A stretch of DNA of 64,000 nt. Origin: Pseudomonadota bacterium. Lineage in GTDB: Bacteria > Desulfobacterota > Binatia > Binatales > Binataceae. Where the stretch lies: the NCBI GenBank assembly GCA_021323945.1, contig JAJPKA010000008.1:1-64000 (forward strand), given 5' to 3'. Below the pieces are notes generated by a model. The model saw only the letters and a program-made list of their open reading frames with translations, had not been told where the DNA came from and ran no database searches. Below, piece by piece: positions 10,896 through 20,382 of the stretch (its first letter is position 1; each line of letters opens with the position of its first letter). Both the position numbers and the translations under genes were made by a program.

Positions 10896-11600
10896 ATGTG
10901 GGTCCACCGCTTTTCAAACCGGGCCAGATTGTACCTCCCAGATAAAGCATTTACGCTCGTGAAGCGGCTCGGCACGGCGGTTTTGACCCCGTTCGTGTTC
11001 AGCATCGCGACGGGGCATTTTCGTAGCGCGCTCTGCGGTCGGGCGGTCGATCGCCACGGAAATCCCCTGCCTTGGTATTCGTACCCGATGATTGAGTTCC
11101 TGGCGAGTAAGGATTTTCACAACCGGCGCGTCCTGGAATGGGGTGCGGGGCAATCGACGCTCTGGTGGGCTGGTCGCGCGGCTGAGATTGTGTCCTTTGA
11201 GGATGAGCTCGAATGGTACGAACGCCTGTGCTCGCAAGGCCTCTCAGAACGCGTAAAGCTTTATTACGTACCAACCAGCACCGAGGGCTGCGAGCGATGG
11301 ATAGAAAATACCTTTGACGTGATAGTAATTGACGGTTTGAACCGCCAAATGGCTGCCGAGAAGTCGATCAATTGGCTCTCAAGTGATGGAGCTCTCTTGC
11401 TCGATAACTCCGATGGATATTGGGGCAAGCCGGGAACATATCCGATCATCGATCTATTCCGCAACGCTGGATTCTATCGGTTGGACTTTTATGGATTCTA
11501 CCCCTCCTGGATTAGCGTTGGGGTCACCTCGCTGTTCTTCAAGGATCGGTGTTTTTTGCTTGAAGGCAAAGAGAATCCGGTCCCAAAATTGGTCAGTTAG
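10896..11600 (+). CDS. class I SAM-dependent methyltransferase-like protein
   Basis: A 234-residue protein with a Rossmann-type methyltransferase core. Motif I reads VLEWGAGQSTLWWAGRA (about residues 78-94), followed by an acidic strand end (VSFEDELEWYERL) and DVIVIDGLNR as the motif IV-like strand. This pattern resembles methyltransferases acting on sugars or small molecules, and related proteins are often found in polysaccharide clusters, but none is here. The ATG at 10896 is preferred because GGAGGGAAGG lies just upstream; an ATG at 10869 precedes that site. The acceptor is unknown. Confidence 0.7.
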   Translation: MWVHRFSNRARLYLPDKAFTLVKRLGTAVLTPFVFSIATGHFRSALCGRAVDRHGNPLPWYSYPMIEFLASKDFHNRRVLEWGAGQSTLWWAGRAAEIVSFEDELEWYERLCSQGLSERVKLYYVPTSTEGCERWIENTFDVIVIDGLNRQMAAEKSINWLSSDGALLLDNSDGYWGKPGTYPIIDLFRNAGFYRLDFYGFYPSWISVGVTSLFFKDRCFLLEGKENPVPKLVS

Positions 11601-12187
11601 CTTAATTAAAACGAGGCTGGCGGCGCCAACCGGCTTCGGTTTCTCTCTGACATCTCGACGAAGGGCCCGGGGAGCTGGTGGTTGCAGTCCTTATGTGGCA
11701 TTTCCCTTTGAGCGAGATGCTAAATATACTCGGTTTCGGCCCGCGGTCACGGAGCTTTGCTCTTCCTGGCGCGCCTGGAAGCATATAAAGAGCAAATGAA
11801 TGAAATGGATGGTTTGCCACGCAGACGCAGACTGTCAGGCGGTTTGGGATTCAGCCGTGCACCTGAAAGAGCTGTGTCAAGGCTTGGCGCTTAGCGCGGG
11901 CCACCAAAACGCTAAGGCGTCCAGTCAATCAAGCATCTCAACAAGACGAGCTGATAATGGGTTGCCGACCGAGTTTTTGCAAGCTTGAGGTGACGACAAG
12001 TGGATCATTCGACCCCAGGGACGAATCGTTTTTTTCCGAGAGAACGAAGTCACCGGAATTTCTGCCAGCTGGCATTTACCGAACAACCAATAACCAAACT
12101 GTTCCTGTCTTCGAATTTCCGCAAACGCCCATGGTATCAGGAATCCGTCATCAAGCATCCTCGACGGCGATAAAGGAGGGTCGAGCA
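11601..12187. other. intergenic, no gene seen
   Basis: About 590 bases on which I could support no gene. Short frames on both strands show no family resemblance. Its end carries the strong ribosome-binding site AAGGAGGG (near 12173-12180) of the next gene. Confidence 0.4.
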
Positions 12188-12583
12188 ATGAGCGTGGAAA
12201 CCAATAAGGAAATGGTCAAAAGTACCTGGCAAGCATTTGTCAGAGGAGATCTCAAAAGCGCCTTCGCCAACATGTCCGACGAAGTCAGTTGGCTAATTCC
12301 GGGCAATCTGAAAAACCTTTCCGGGCTACGCAAAGGCAAAACTGCCATCCTCGAATTTGCGCGCAATGCCGCCAAGATCTTTCCGAACGGCTTACAGACG
12401 CAGATTAACCGTGTCTATGGCGATGGTGACACGGTGATCATGGAGTTGACCAATCGTGGCAAATTAGCCAACGGCAAAGACTACGAGAACGAATATTGCT
12501 TCGTGTTCGAAATCGAAAGCGGCAAAATTCGCCGCGTACGCGAATACGTTGATACCCAGAAAGCGAACGAGTTGATGTCCTAA
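12188..12583 (+). CDS. SnoaL/NTF2-like fold protein
   Basis: A 131-residue single-domain protein of the SnoaL-like (nuclear transport factor 2 fold) superfamily, which includes small isomerases, cyclases and proteins of unknown role. Family features are an N-terminal helix MVKSTWQAFVRGDLKSAFANM, the strand DEVSWLIPGN, a central AILEFARNAAKIF helix, and the C-terminal strands YCFVFEIESGKIRRVREYVD. The ATG at 12188 has a near-perfect AAGGAGGG 8 bases upstream; the same frame is open further upstream but without sequence resembling the family. The substrate is unknown. Confidence 0.8.
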   Translation: MSVETNKEMVKSTWQAFVRGDLKSAFANMSDEVSWLIPGNLKNLSGLRKGKTAILEFARNAAKIFPNGLQTQINRVYGDGDTVIMELTNRGKLANGKDYENEYCFVFEIESGKIRRVREYVDTQKANELMS

Positions 12584-12677
12584 CGGTGACGACTCACGCA
12601 TACATCGGGGTCGCACCTGCCTGGAGCGGCGAGACCGCTACCAGAAGCTGGCCGGGCTGCACGCATGGTATTACAAG

Positions 12678-13463
12678 ATGACCCAGGCAAAATATGGCGA
12701 CGTTTCAGTCGAGCTTAAGGATTATGTCGCGCAGGTCGAAATTCATCGGCCCCCTCACAATTTCTTCGATGTACAGTTGATTCGCGATCTCGCCGAGGCT
12801 CTCAGCGCGTTGGATGACGATCCGCGGTGCCGCGCCGTCGTGTTGGCTGCCGAGGGCAAATCGTTCTGCGCCGGGGCCAACTTCGCCAACCCCGCAGCAA
12901 CCGGGGTAGAACCCGGTACGGCCAGAAGTAATCCTCTCTACTCCGAGGCGGTGCGCCTGTTTAGCTGCAAAAAGCCGCTCGTCGCCGCGGTGCAGGGTCC
13001 TGCAATTGGCGGGGGTCTCGGATTGGCGCTTGTGGCTGATTTCCGCGTAGTTTCGCCACAGGCGCGGTTTTCAGCCAACTTCGTGAAAATCGGCATCCAT
13101 CCGGGATTCGGACTCACCTATACGCTGCCGCGCCTAATCGGCTACCAGCGTGCGAATTTGATGTTTTTGACCGGTCGTCGCATAACAGGCAAGGACGCTC
13201 TTGAATGGGGATTGGCGGACGTACTGGTTGAAGAGCACCTGCTGCGTCCCACAGCCGTGCAGTTGGCGGCCGAGATAGCCGAGAATGCCCCTTTGGCGGT
13301 TATGTCAACTCGAGCCACCATGCGCCGCGGTCTGGCCGAGGCGGTTAAGGCGCAGACCGACATCGAGTTTGTCGAGCAGGACTGGCTGATGCGCACCGAG
13401 GACCATCGAGAGGGTATTAAAGCGGTCGCCGAACGCCGCCCTGGCAGGTTCCTAGGCCGTTAA
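12678..13463 (+). CDS. enoyl-CoA hydratase/isomerase family protein (active-site variant)
   Basis: A 261-residue crotonase-fold protein binding an acyl-CoA. The CoA oxyanion-hole segments are present: GKSFCAGANF and QGPAIGGGLGLALVADFRVV. The two glutamates that do hydration in rat mitochondrial enoyl-CoA hydratase (Glu144, Glu164) align here with Gly (GGGLGLAL) and Phe (SANFVKIG), so simple hydration is unlikely. The loop GIHPGFGLTYTLPRLIG matches the region that carries catalytic residues in isomerase relatives. It may be an isomerase, lyase or thioesterase-like crotonase. It lies 64 bases before a carboxylesterase gene on the same strand, possibly cotranscribed. Confidence 0.85.
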   Translation: MTQAKYGDVSVELKDYVAQVEIHRPPHNFFDVQLIRDLAEALSALDDDPRCRAVVLAAEGKSFCAGANFANPAATGVEPGTARSNPLYSEAVRLFSCKKPLVAAVQGPAIGGGLGLALVADFRVVSPQARFSANFVKIGIHPGFGLTYTLPRLIGYQRANLMFLTGRRITGKDALEWGLADVLVEEHLLRPTAVQLAAEIAENAPLAVMSTRATMRRGLAEAVKAQTDIEFVEQDWLMRTEDHREGIKAVAERRPGRFLGR

Positions 13464-13527
13464 CGTGCAACACCACGTACTGGCATATCAGTAGACAACC
13501 TTGCGAGAGCTTTAACAGAGGTGAGCG

Positions 13528-14472
13528 ATGGTTCAACTTGATCCGCAGATGAGGGCAGTGCTCGACCAGGCCGCCGCAGCCGGCGGCAAGCCGTTCTATC
13601 AAATGACACCCAGCGAGGCGCGCCAGGCAATCGACGCCATGTTTGCCGCGTTTCGCGGGACGCCAGTAGATATCGGCAAGGTCGAAGATCGCAAGATCCC
13701 GGGGCCAGCGGGCCAAATACCGATCCGGATCTATACTCCCAAGGGTAATGGACCGTTTGGAGCCCTGGTTTACTTTCACGGCGGTGGATGGGTTATCGGA
13801 AATATCGAAACGCACGACGCGACCTGCCGCCAGCTCACAGCAGGTGCCGGATGCGTTACCGTCTCAGTCGACTATCGCCTTGCACCGGAGCATAAGTTCC
13901 CCGCCGGTCCGGAAGACTGCTACGCGGCAACTAAATGGGTTGCTGAAAATGCCGGTTCTCTGAACGTTGACCCAAATCGGCTTGCCGTGGGTGGCGACAG
14001 CGCCGGTGGTAATCTGGCTGCTGCCGTCGCTCTGATGGCGCGCGATCGGGGAGGTCCCAGGTTAGCCTTTCAACTCCTCATTTATCCAGCAACTGATTGC
14101 GCCAACGACACTCCGTCGCAGCGGGAATTTGCACAAGTCTCGCGTGACTATCTCTTGTCGCGAGCTGATATGGAGTGGTTTTGGGGTCATTATCTGGGGC
14201 CCAATGACAAAACCAATCCAGTCGCCTGTCCGGCCCGAGCTTCAAGCTTCGCCAACCTTCCCCCAGCGTTCATCATTACTGCCGAAGTCGACCCATTACG
14301 CGATGAGGGAGAAGCATATGCAGAAGCGCTTCGCAGAGCAGGTGTCAATACCAAATTGAAACGATACAATGGCGTTTGTCATGGCTTCTTCAGCATGGCC
14401 TCGGTGATCGACAAAGGCCGTCAGGCGGTTGACGACTCATGCGCGGAGTTACGTTCAGCGATAGGTAAATGA
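13528..14472 (+). CDS. HSL-type alpha/beta hydrolase (esterase)
   Basis: A 314-residue carboxylesterase of the hormone-sensitive lipase family, hydrolysing short-chain esters. The oxyanion motif HGGGW is at residues 84-88, the nucleophile elbow GGDSAGG has Ser158, the acid is Asp255 in EVDPLRDEG, and the base is His285 in VCHGF. The N-terminal cap region contains PSEARQAIDAMF, usual for the family. The ATG has AGAGGTGAGCG just upstream. It follows the crotonase gene closely and may act on the same pathway, but the substrate is unknown. Confidence 0.93.
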   Translation: MVQLDPQMRAVLDQAAAAGGKPFYQMTPSEARQAIDAMFAAFRGTPVDIGKVEDRKIPGPAGQIPIRIYTPKGNGPFGALVYFHGGGWVIGNIETHDATCRQLTAGAGCVTVSVDYRLAPEHKFPAGPEDCYAATKWVAENAGSLNVDPNRLAVGGDSAGGNLAAAVALMARDRGGPRLAFQLLIYPATDCANDTPSQREFAQVSRDYLLSRADMEWFWGHYLGPNDKTNPVACPARASSFANLPPAFIITAEVDPLRDEGEAYAEALRRAGVNTKLKRYNGVCHGFFSMASVIDKGRQAVDDSCAELRSAIGK

Positions 14473-14549
14473 CAGCTGCCCGACGCTAAGCTTGAGCGAT
14501 CACGATGCCGTGCGGTAGCGCATGACTCAAGATGAATTGGAGTGAACAA

Positions 14550-14584
14550 AAGTGCCGGCGCCTGTTATTCAGGTATCGGCACTT
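14550..14584 (-). terminator. stem-loop with T-rich 3' flank on minus strand
   Basis: AAGTGCCG pairs with CGGCACTT, enclosing a 3x3 internal loop, a second stem CCTG/CAGG and a five-base loop. Read on the minus strand the stem runs into CTTTTGTT, so it looks like an intrinsic terminator for minus-strand transcripts. No minus-strand gene is known just above it. It may also end plus-strand transcripts of the esterase, whose stop is 78 bases away. Confidence 0.4.
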
Positions 14585-14638
14585 CGTTACCGAAGCCCAC
14601 AGTGTTGTGAAGCCTGCACGCCCAGTCCCTTGACAGTC

Positions 14639-14698
14639 GTAAGCCATGGTGGCGTTACGAGAACCCTGCGTTCCAACCTGAAGCCACGGTTGGCTTAC
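14639..14698. repeat. long imperfect inverted repeat
   Basis: GTAAGCCATGGTGGC at 14639-14653 pairs with GCCACGGTTGGCTTAC at 14683-14698: a perfect outer 8-bp arm and an inner TGGC/GCCA with a small mismatch between. The 29-base centre is unstructured by eye. It lies in the 382-base gap before the asd-like gene; no known leader or riboswitch was recognised. Confidence 0.4.
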
Positions 14699-14854
14699 GT
14701 CTGTCGAAGCATTGGATGTTTGACGTCGACCGCCAAGTAAAATCCTACTGAGAGGCTAGAGGACGCTCTTCGCGCGGTACGGTCTCCCGTCGATCCAATA
14801 ACTATACTTGGCATCAAACGCGAGTTGGCGGCAAATCCAGGAGATAAGCCATCA

Positions 14855-15937
14855 GTGACGAAAATTCCAGTTGCAATTGTGGGAGCGACCGGAATTGCCG
14901 GTCAGCAAGTGTTGTCGGCCCTTGCTGATCACCCGATGTTTGAGGTAGCGGCGCTTGCCGCTTCTGAAAGGTCGGCGGGCCGCAATTTCGAACAAGCGAT
15001 TACCGACTCGCAAAGCGGCATGCTGCGCTGGTACGTCGGAGGAGAGCCCCCGACTGAAGCCTTGGCACTCGAGATACAGGATGCAAGATCCCTGCGGCTT
15101 GACGGAGTCAAGCTTGTCTTCGCCGCAGTTGAGTCAGAGGCTGCTCGCGAACTGGAACCGCTTTACGCCAGACATCTGCCCACAGTCAGTACAGCCAGGC
15201 CCTATCGGATGGAACCGGATGTGCCCTTGGTGATACCGGGAGTTAACCTTGACCATCTCGCGATCATCGGGGAACAGCGTAAGCGACGGGGATGGAAGGG
15301 GTACATTGCGACATTGCCCAACTGCACGGCCACTGGTTTGGCAATCACCCTGAAGGCGCTCGAGCAATCATTTGGGGTTGATGCGGTTGTCGTCACTACC
15401 ATGCAGGGTATTTCCGGGGCCGGTCGCGATCTGCCTGCACTCGACATCGTCGAGAATATCATTCCCTACATTCCGCGCGAGGAAGAGCGCGTTGCTATCG
15501 AAACACGCAAGATTCTCGGGCGGATCGGTGAAGGCGCGATCGCCGACCTGCCGATCAAGATTAGTGCAACCTGCACGCGAGCCTCGGTTCTAGCCGGCCA
15601 TACCGAGTCGGTGGCCGTCAGCCTGAAGCAACCTGCAACAATCGAGCAAGCGATCGAAGCTCTTGAGGCGTATGGACGCGACTTCACTTCACTGGGCCTA
15701 CCTACCTCTCCTCGTCACATGATCACGGTTCATCGCAATCCGATGCGTCCTCAACCACGGCTGGACCGCGACACGGAGAACGGAATGACTACCTCCGTGG
15801 GACGGATTCGTCCGGACGAGGTGATGCCCAACGGAATCAAGTACCTGCTGGTGAGCCATAACGCGGCGATGGGGGCTGGTCGAGGGGCCGTGCTACTCGC
15901 GGAATACCTGGTCCATGCCGGGCTTGTGTCAACTTGA
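14855..15937 (+). CDS. asd: aspartate-semialdehyde dehydrogenase, archaeal/fungal type
   Basis: Reduces aspartyl-4-phosphate to aspartate-semialdehyde with NADPH, feeding lysine, threonine and methionine synthesis. The N-terminal Rossmann motif is VAIVGATGIAGQQVL, and the catalytic Cys lies in LPNCTATGLAI, the spelling typical of archaeal and fungal ASADH rather than the classical bacterial form. Also conserved are the TTMQGISGAGR loop, SATCTRASVLAGHTESVAV with the substrate-binding Arg and catalytic His, and NPMRPQPRLDR. The GTG at 14855 has AGGAG about 11 bases upstream and yields 360 residues; a TTG at 14825 would add ten residues. The gene stands alone. Confidence 0.85.
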   Translation: MTKIPVAIVGATGIAGQQVLSALADHPMFEVAALAASERSAGRNFEQAITDSQSGMLRWYVGGEPPTEALALEIQDARSLRLDGVKLVFAAVESEAARELEPLYARHLPTVSTARPYRMEPDVPLVIPGVNLDHLAIIGEQRKRRGWKGYIATLPNCTATGLAITLKALEQSFGVDAVVVTTMQGISGAGRDLPALDIVENIIPYIPREEERVAIETRKILGRIGEGAIADLPIKISATCTRASVLAGHTESVAVSLKQPATIEQAIEALEAYGRDFTSLGLPTSPRHMITVHRNPMRPQPRLDRDTENGMTTSVGRIRPDEVMPNGIKYLLVSHNAAMGAGRGAVLLAEYLVHAGLVST

Positions 15938-15944
15938 TGGGAAT

Positions 15945-17444
15945 TCACGTTGAATCTGAGCCCAGTGTCAATGCTAGAAAGTCCGCCAAATGCATGACTC
16001 GAACCGCGGACATGCGTCGATTGAGCTCCGCGGCTATTTGAAACTCACAGCCGGGATTCGAGAGCACGACATATTGGGCGCCAGTGGCCAGTATGTTGTC
16101 AACCTTGCGACGCACCAGCTCTCGCGCCATCGCTCTCTCAGTCAGGTTATAGCTGCCGGCTGAGCCACAGCAGAGATCCGGCTCGGCCAATTCCACAAGC
16201 TGGACCCCGGGCAGTGACCGCAGCAATTCTCGAGGTTGATCACGTACACCAAGTCCATGCGCCAGATGACAAGAGTCGTGGTAGGTGACACGGATGGCCG
16301 ACTGTTTAGGCGTGTTTGGTCTGAGGCTTCGTGAATCCGCTTTCATAGCGTGCGCCTGGCGGCAGCCTGCCAAGCCGGAAACGCTCAGGCGGTCTTTTTG
16401 CTCCTTTTCAGAAGTTAAATTCGCCGTCTTCGCGTCGTCAGAAGAGGACAGGGTAGGGCGGGCGGCCAGCAGAAGTGAGCTCAGGTCAGTGACGCGCGCG
16501 GCTATCTCGCGCGCAGCGGTAGAAAACCGCGGGTCATCTTTAAGCAGTTCGCCGTATTGGGCAATCACTGCAGAACAGCCCGACGCTGCTGAAATGATCG
16601 AGTCAGCGCCGCTGGAGCTCATTGCGTCCACGTTTGCCCGCGCAAATTGGCGAGCGCGAACAAGATTGCCGTGGTGGATGTCCAAGGCACCACAACACAC
16701 GGTCTTGGCCAGTTGTCTCACCTGATAACCGGCTGCCGCGAGCAATCGTTCGCAATTCAAGTTGGCCCACGGGGTGAGCACTTGCGCGACACAACCGTGA
16801 TGAATCACGACGCTTCCGAGCCCTGTTTCCGCTTCCGCGTCGGTTTGACGAAAGAAACTTCGCTGCACTTTGCGATTCATCGCGAGCAGGCTCTGTTGCG
16901 CCTTCAAGGTCGGCACTAAATCGAGCCAATCTCGAGCTGCGGATGGCAGCAGAGCACGAAGAACCCGGCGCGCGCCGATACGTTCGGCGATTCTCAGAGG
17001 TGCCAGTACCGCCCGAAGCCGTCCAGGGTACGGAAACACCCAACCGATGAGTCGATTGCGAAGTCGCTCGAACAGACCGCGATGCCAATTCCGTTCGATG
17101 TGACTGCGCGCACTTTCGATCAGCCGTCCGTATCGAACTCCCGATGGGCAAGCGGTCTCACATGCCCGGCATTCGAGACATAGGTCGAGATGACGCACTG
17201 CGTCGCGATCAAGGTCCAGACGGCCTTCTACCAGTCCTTTCATCAGGTAGATGCGGCCACGGGGCGAGTCCATTTCGGCTCGCGTGATGACGTAGGTTGG
17301 GCACGATTCGAGGCACAACCCACAGTGTACGCAGTCAAGTATCAGGTCATAGTCAATGAGGTCGCGCACCGCCGGTTTGGAAGGTGGTGTCGACACCTTT
17401 GCGCTGACCCGAAGCTGGCCTTGGTATTCGGATATGTCGGCCAT
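15945..17444 (-). CDS. glcF: glycolate oxidase iron-sulfur subunit (GlcF-like)
   Basis: Predicted electron-transfer subunit of membrane-associated glycolate oxidase, which oxidises glycolate to glyoxylate. Two ferredoxin-type [4Fe-4S] motifs lie near the N-terminus: CVHCGLCLESCP (Cys38, 41, 44, 48) and CLECRACETACP (Cys89, 92, 95, 99). Two CCG domains follow, with CCGALDIHHG and CCGSAGSYNL, typical of heterodisulfide-reductase-like domains. At 499 residues it is longer than usual GlcF (about 410-440). The extra length sits in a Ser/Lys-rich stretch before the second CCG domain (SSSDDAKTANLTSEKEQKD). It follows glcE by 29 bases. Confidence 0.9.
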   Translation of the reverse strand: MADISEYQGQLRVSAKVSTPPSKPAVRDLIDYDLILDCVHCGLCLESCPTYVITRAEMDSPRGRIYLMKGLVEGRLDLDRDAVRHLDLCLECRACETACPSGVRYGRLIESARSHIERNWHRGLFERLRNRLIGWVFPYPGRLRAVLAPLRIAERIGARRVLRALLPSAARDWLDLVPTLKAQQSLLAMNRKVQRSFFRQTDAEAETGLGSVVIHHGCVAQVLTPWANLNCERLLAAAGYQVRQLAKTVCCGALDIHHGNLVRARQFARANVDAMSSSGADSIISAASGCSAVIAQYGELLKDDPRFSTAAREIAARVTDLSSLLLAARPTLSSSDDAKTANLTSEKEQKDRLSVSGLAGCRQAHAMKADSRSLRPNTPKQSAIRVTYHDSCHLAHGLGVRDQPRELLRSLPGVQLVELAEPDLCCGSAGSYNLTERAMARELVRRKVDNILATGAQYVVLSNPGCEFQIAAELNRRMSAVRVMHLADFLALTLGSDST

Positions 17445-17473
17445 TTTTGAGCTCGGCTAAAGCGTGGCCTCTC

Positions 17474-18742
17474 TCATATTCCAGCGACGAAACAGCCTGG
17501 GTTAAAGATATTCTTCGGATCGAACGTCGCCTTCAGGCGACGCATCAAGCCGAGAGCCCCTTGCGTTGGTACGTCAAACATTTCGACGCGGGAACCGGCC
17601 CCCTCGCGGACCTGCAGCACTCGCAGATTGCCCTGCGCGGAGTGAACTACGTTGCGCCAACGTTCCACGGACTCCAGAACTTCATCATCGCTCCGATTCG
17701 AAGGAAGAAACACTTGGGCAACTCCAGCCGCAACGTGCGAACGGAACTCGGCAGCAAGGGCTTGCAAACATCGCGGCAGCTCAGCCGGAAGTACCGCGAT
17801 CTGCGCAACCAGCGCGGCGTCGGCAAAATCAACATCTCGCAAGCGGTTGTAATAAAAGATGGCCTGCTGATCGCTCAATATCTGGGTATTGCGTCGCAGA
17901 GCATTACTTATGTGTGCACGGTAGTAGTCGACTTCCGCGTTGTTTCCACCAAAGCCTGCGAGCACCAGGCTGCGATTGGGCCGATCAAATTTTTCGCCGA
18001 ACCAGGGACTGAGTACTTCCAGGTGAATGAGGCTTGCGGCCTTTTGGGTCCGCTGAGCGGCGGCCAGGGCTTCGTCGGTCCGCTCGAATGAGGCAATGGC
18101 GAGCGAATAATTGTCCGGCGTGGGTCGTACCTTGAAAGTAGTTTCGGTGATGATTCCCAAAGTGCCAAATGCCCCGGTCATCACTTTCATCAAATCAAAA
18201 CCTGCAACATTCTTGACCACCCGGCCCCCGCCCCGGACGAGCCGTCCGTCATGGCCGACGAAACGGATTCCGATCAAAAGATCGCGCGGACGGCCTTCAC
18301 TTAGCCGAAGAGGGCCGCACTTGGCTGCGCCGATCAATGCGCCAAGTGTGGTTAGTTCCGGGTTCGGCGGATCACATGGCAATCGCTGAGACCGGTTTGC
18401 GGTTACCGCGTTTAATGCGCCAAGGGTCAAACCAGCTTGCGCAACTACAGTCATGTCATCCGGTTCGTAGTCGATGATACGATTCATCCGCACCAGCGAA
18501 ATACCCACGGTGGCGGGCTGACGCCGAATAATCGTCAGGGTGCGGCCTGCACCCATCGGTGCCAAGGTGAATGCGTCACTCTCGCATTTGCGAACAATCT
18601 CCGCAATCTGTTGCGCGTTTGAGGGCTCGATAATCACCCGGGCGATGCGAAGCTCGTGCTCCCGGGGGGGACGCACACTTTCGTAACCGGCGATCGGGCT
18701 GAAGACTTGCCTCAAATCCGAGTAGTCGAGTTGGTGTGTCAA
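17474..18742 (-). CDS. glcE: glycolate oxidase FAD-binding subunit (GlcE-like)
   Basis: A 422-residue FAD-binding protein of the GlcE type, partner of GlcD and GlcF. The FAD_binding_4 domain (about residues 30-200) includes APMGAGRT, VVAQAGLTLGALN, LPCDPPNPELTTLGALI and GGRVVKNVAGFDLMKVMTGAFGTLGIIT, where the flavin phosphate loop lies. The C-terminus ends FDPKNIFNPGCFV, the usual end of this family. It is read just before glcF and 68 bases after pmbA. The catalytic GlcD subunit is not in the window, so this pair must rely on a distant glcD or a different partner. Confidence 0.9.
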   Translation of the reverse strand: MTHQLDYSDLRQVFSPIAGYESVRPPREHELRIARVIIEPSNAQQIAEIVRKCESDAFTLAPMGAGRTLTIIRRQPATVGISLVRMNRIIDYEPDDMTVVAQAGLTLGALNAVTANRSQRLPCDPPNPELTTLGALIGAAKCGPLRLSEGRPRDLLIGIRFVGHDGRLVRGGGRVVKNVAGFDLMKVMTGAFGTLGIITETTFKVRPTPDNYSLAIASFERTDEALAAAQRTQKAASLIHLEVLSPWFGEKFDRPNRSLVLAGFGGNNAEVDYYRAHISNALRRNTQILSDQQAIFYYNRLRDVDFADAALVAQIAVLPAELPRCLQALAAEFRSHVAAGVAQVFLPSNRSDDEVLESVERWRNVVHSAQGNLRVLQVREGAGSRVEMFDVPTQGALGLMRRLKATFDPKNIFNPGCFVAGI

Positions 18743-18810
18743 GGCTGCTCAATCAGCTGGGCCAGCTACTGCCGGATCTGCTTGTATAGGTTGCTGCTGC
18801 CGGCCGTCTG

Positions 18811-20361
18811 CTATCCCCGGCCCATCGCTTCGGCAATCCCGATTGGAGCCAGGCTCAGTCCTTTCACTGCTATTGCTGGCACAAAATAGAGTTCGGGCGA
18901 ACCCCAGATGACGGCGGGCTGAGATTTAGAGCTGATGGCCAGTGGGTTGCGGAAAACCTGGTCGATATTCGCGTTGAGCCGCAGGCAGTTTGGCGCCAGT
19001 GGAGCTGTGAACTTGCCGCACCGAATCAAATACGAATCCCCGCTGACGGTGCAGGTGACATCGCCCGCACGTTGGCCGTTAATTGGATACGTGTACCATA
19101 CTCGGCCAATGTAAAGACCATCACCCACTGCAGCCAGCAAATCTTCGTCGTCGACTCCGCCGCGCGTGCTCATTACCACGTTAGTGGGAGTCGCTCGCGG
19201 CAGAGCGTCGAAGCGCCTGGCGGCTCCCTCTCCCAGGCGGTAGGCGCTGTAAGGAGGAAATTCGCTGCCAAAATGCTGGAAGCCGGGTCCCAGCTTTTTA
19301 TCGCGCTCTTCGTCGTTCATCAAGCGATTGCTATCATAAAACGACGACAGCAAACCTACCAGCCGTCCGTCGCGAATCAGTTCGGTTTTGCGCGACGGAA
19401 GCCCCTCACAAGTTAGATGCCGAATCAGGGGACTCTCGCTCGCATGGGGATCGTCGCAGAGCGTGATGCGCGGATCCATTACTTCGCTGCCGAAGCGTCC
19501 CTGGTACACGGAGCTCGACGTCTGGAACGCAGCTGTAGTAAGCGAGGGCAAAGCTATATAGTTGAGGATCTCGGCCACCGGTTGCGGCCCCAACACCACG
19601 CTATATTGACCTCCGTCGGGCCGCTCGCCGTGGCGAAGCTCGAGCGCCCGTCTCACCGCGTCTCGCCCGAGCGAAGCCGCCGCTTCTTGCAGGTCGGCCC
19701 GTGACCCACCGATTGCGGTGGCCGTGCCCTTGGCCTCAAAGGCCTCAATTAAAATTGTAACCCCGGAGACAAAATGAGCCCCCTCGTCGACGAGAATTGC
19801 TCCAGAAGTGGAATTGGTAATGGCCACCCGTTCGCGAATCAGTGAGAGGTCTCCGCCCAGAACGAAGCCGGGATGAGCCAATTTAAGAGGGGCTTGCTGT
19901 TTAAACTCCTTGACGGCGCTGCAGACTATCTCCCAGGCTGAGGCCGCGAGAACGCCTTCGCTCGAAATAAACAAATCAGAATTCGGACGAGCAGAGCCCA
20001 ATTCTTCAACACTGGGAGGAATACTGGGAAAACCGGGAAAATGCGGATCCACCATCAAGGCCAGGCGTGCCCGGCTGAGGGCCTCGTGCAATGCAGCAGA
20101 GCCCAACTCACCGGCGATTGAAGCATGTCCGATTTCATGGCGGTCGCGCTTGGTGACGATGCGCAAGGCAAACCCATCAGCCTCGAGTGACTTAAACTCC
20201 TCGATTCCTCGCGACGGAATATCCGAGGTGTAATTGAAACGCACCACCTTGTGCTCACTTGACGAGCAGTAAAGCTCGTAGGCGGCCAGCTGTTCTTCTC
20301 GAGCGAGTATCCGCTGCGCTTCGCGCACAAATTTTTTTAGCTCGTTGACGGTTCGCATCAT
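18811..20361 (-). CDS. TldD/PmbA family protein, PmbA (TldE)-like subunit
   Basis: A 516-residue member of the TldD/PmbA family. In E. coli TldD and TldE form a heterodimeric metalloprotease that trims modified peptides and processes microcin B17. This protein lacks the HExxxH zinc motif of the TldD partner, as expected of a TldE/PmbA subunit. Typical family segments are GFALRIV, VEELGSARPNSD, GPQPVAEILNYIALPSLTTAAF, GFGSEVMD-like sequence and the C-terminal GDGLYIGRVWYTYPINGQRAGDVTCTVSG. It follows the tldD gene by 21 bases on the same strand. The peptide substrate is unknown; no RiPP precursor was recognised nearby. Confidence 0.85.
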   Translation of the reverse strand: MMRTVNELKKFVREAQRILAREEQLAAYELYCSSSEHKVVRFNYTSDIPSRGIEEFKSLEADGFALRIVTKRDRHEIGHASIAGELGSAALHEALSRARLALMVDPHFPGFPSIPPSVEELGSARPNSDLFISSEGVLAASAWEIVCSAVKEFKQQAPLKLAHPGFVLGGDLSLIRERVAITNSTSGAILVDEGAHFVSGVTILIEAFEAKGTATAIGGSRADLQEAAASLGRDAVRRALELRHGERPDGGQYSVVLGPQPVAEILNYIALPSLTTAAFQTSSSVYQGRFGSEVMDPRITLCDDPHASESPLIRHLTCEGLPSRKTELIRDGRLVGLLSSFYDSNRLMNDEERDKKLGPGFQHFGSEFPPYSAYRLGEGAARRFDALPRATPTNVVMSTRGGVDDEDLLAAVGDGLYIGRVWYTYPINGQRAGDVTCTVSGDSYLIRCGKFTAPLAPNCLRLNANIDQVFRNPLAISSKSQPAVIWGSPELYFVPAIAVKGLSLAPIGIAEAMGRG

Positions 20362-20382
20362 TTCAGCCGCGCATATGAATGA

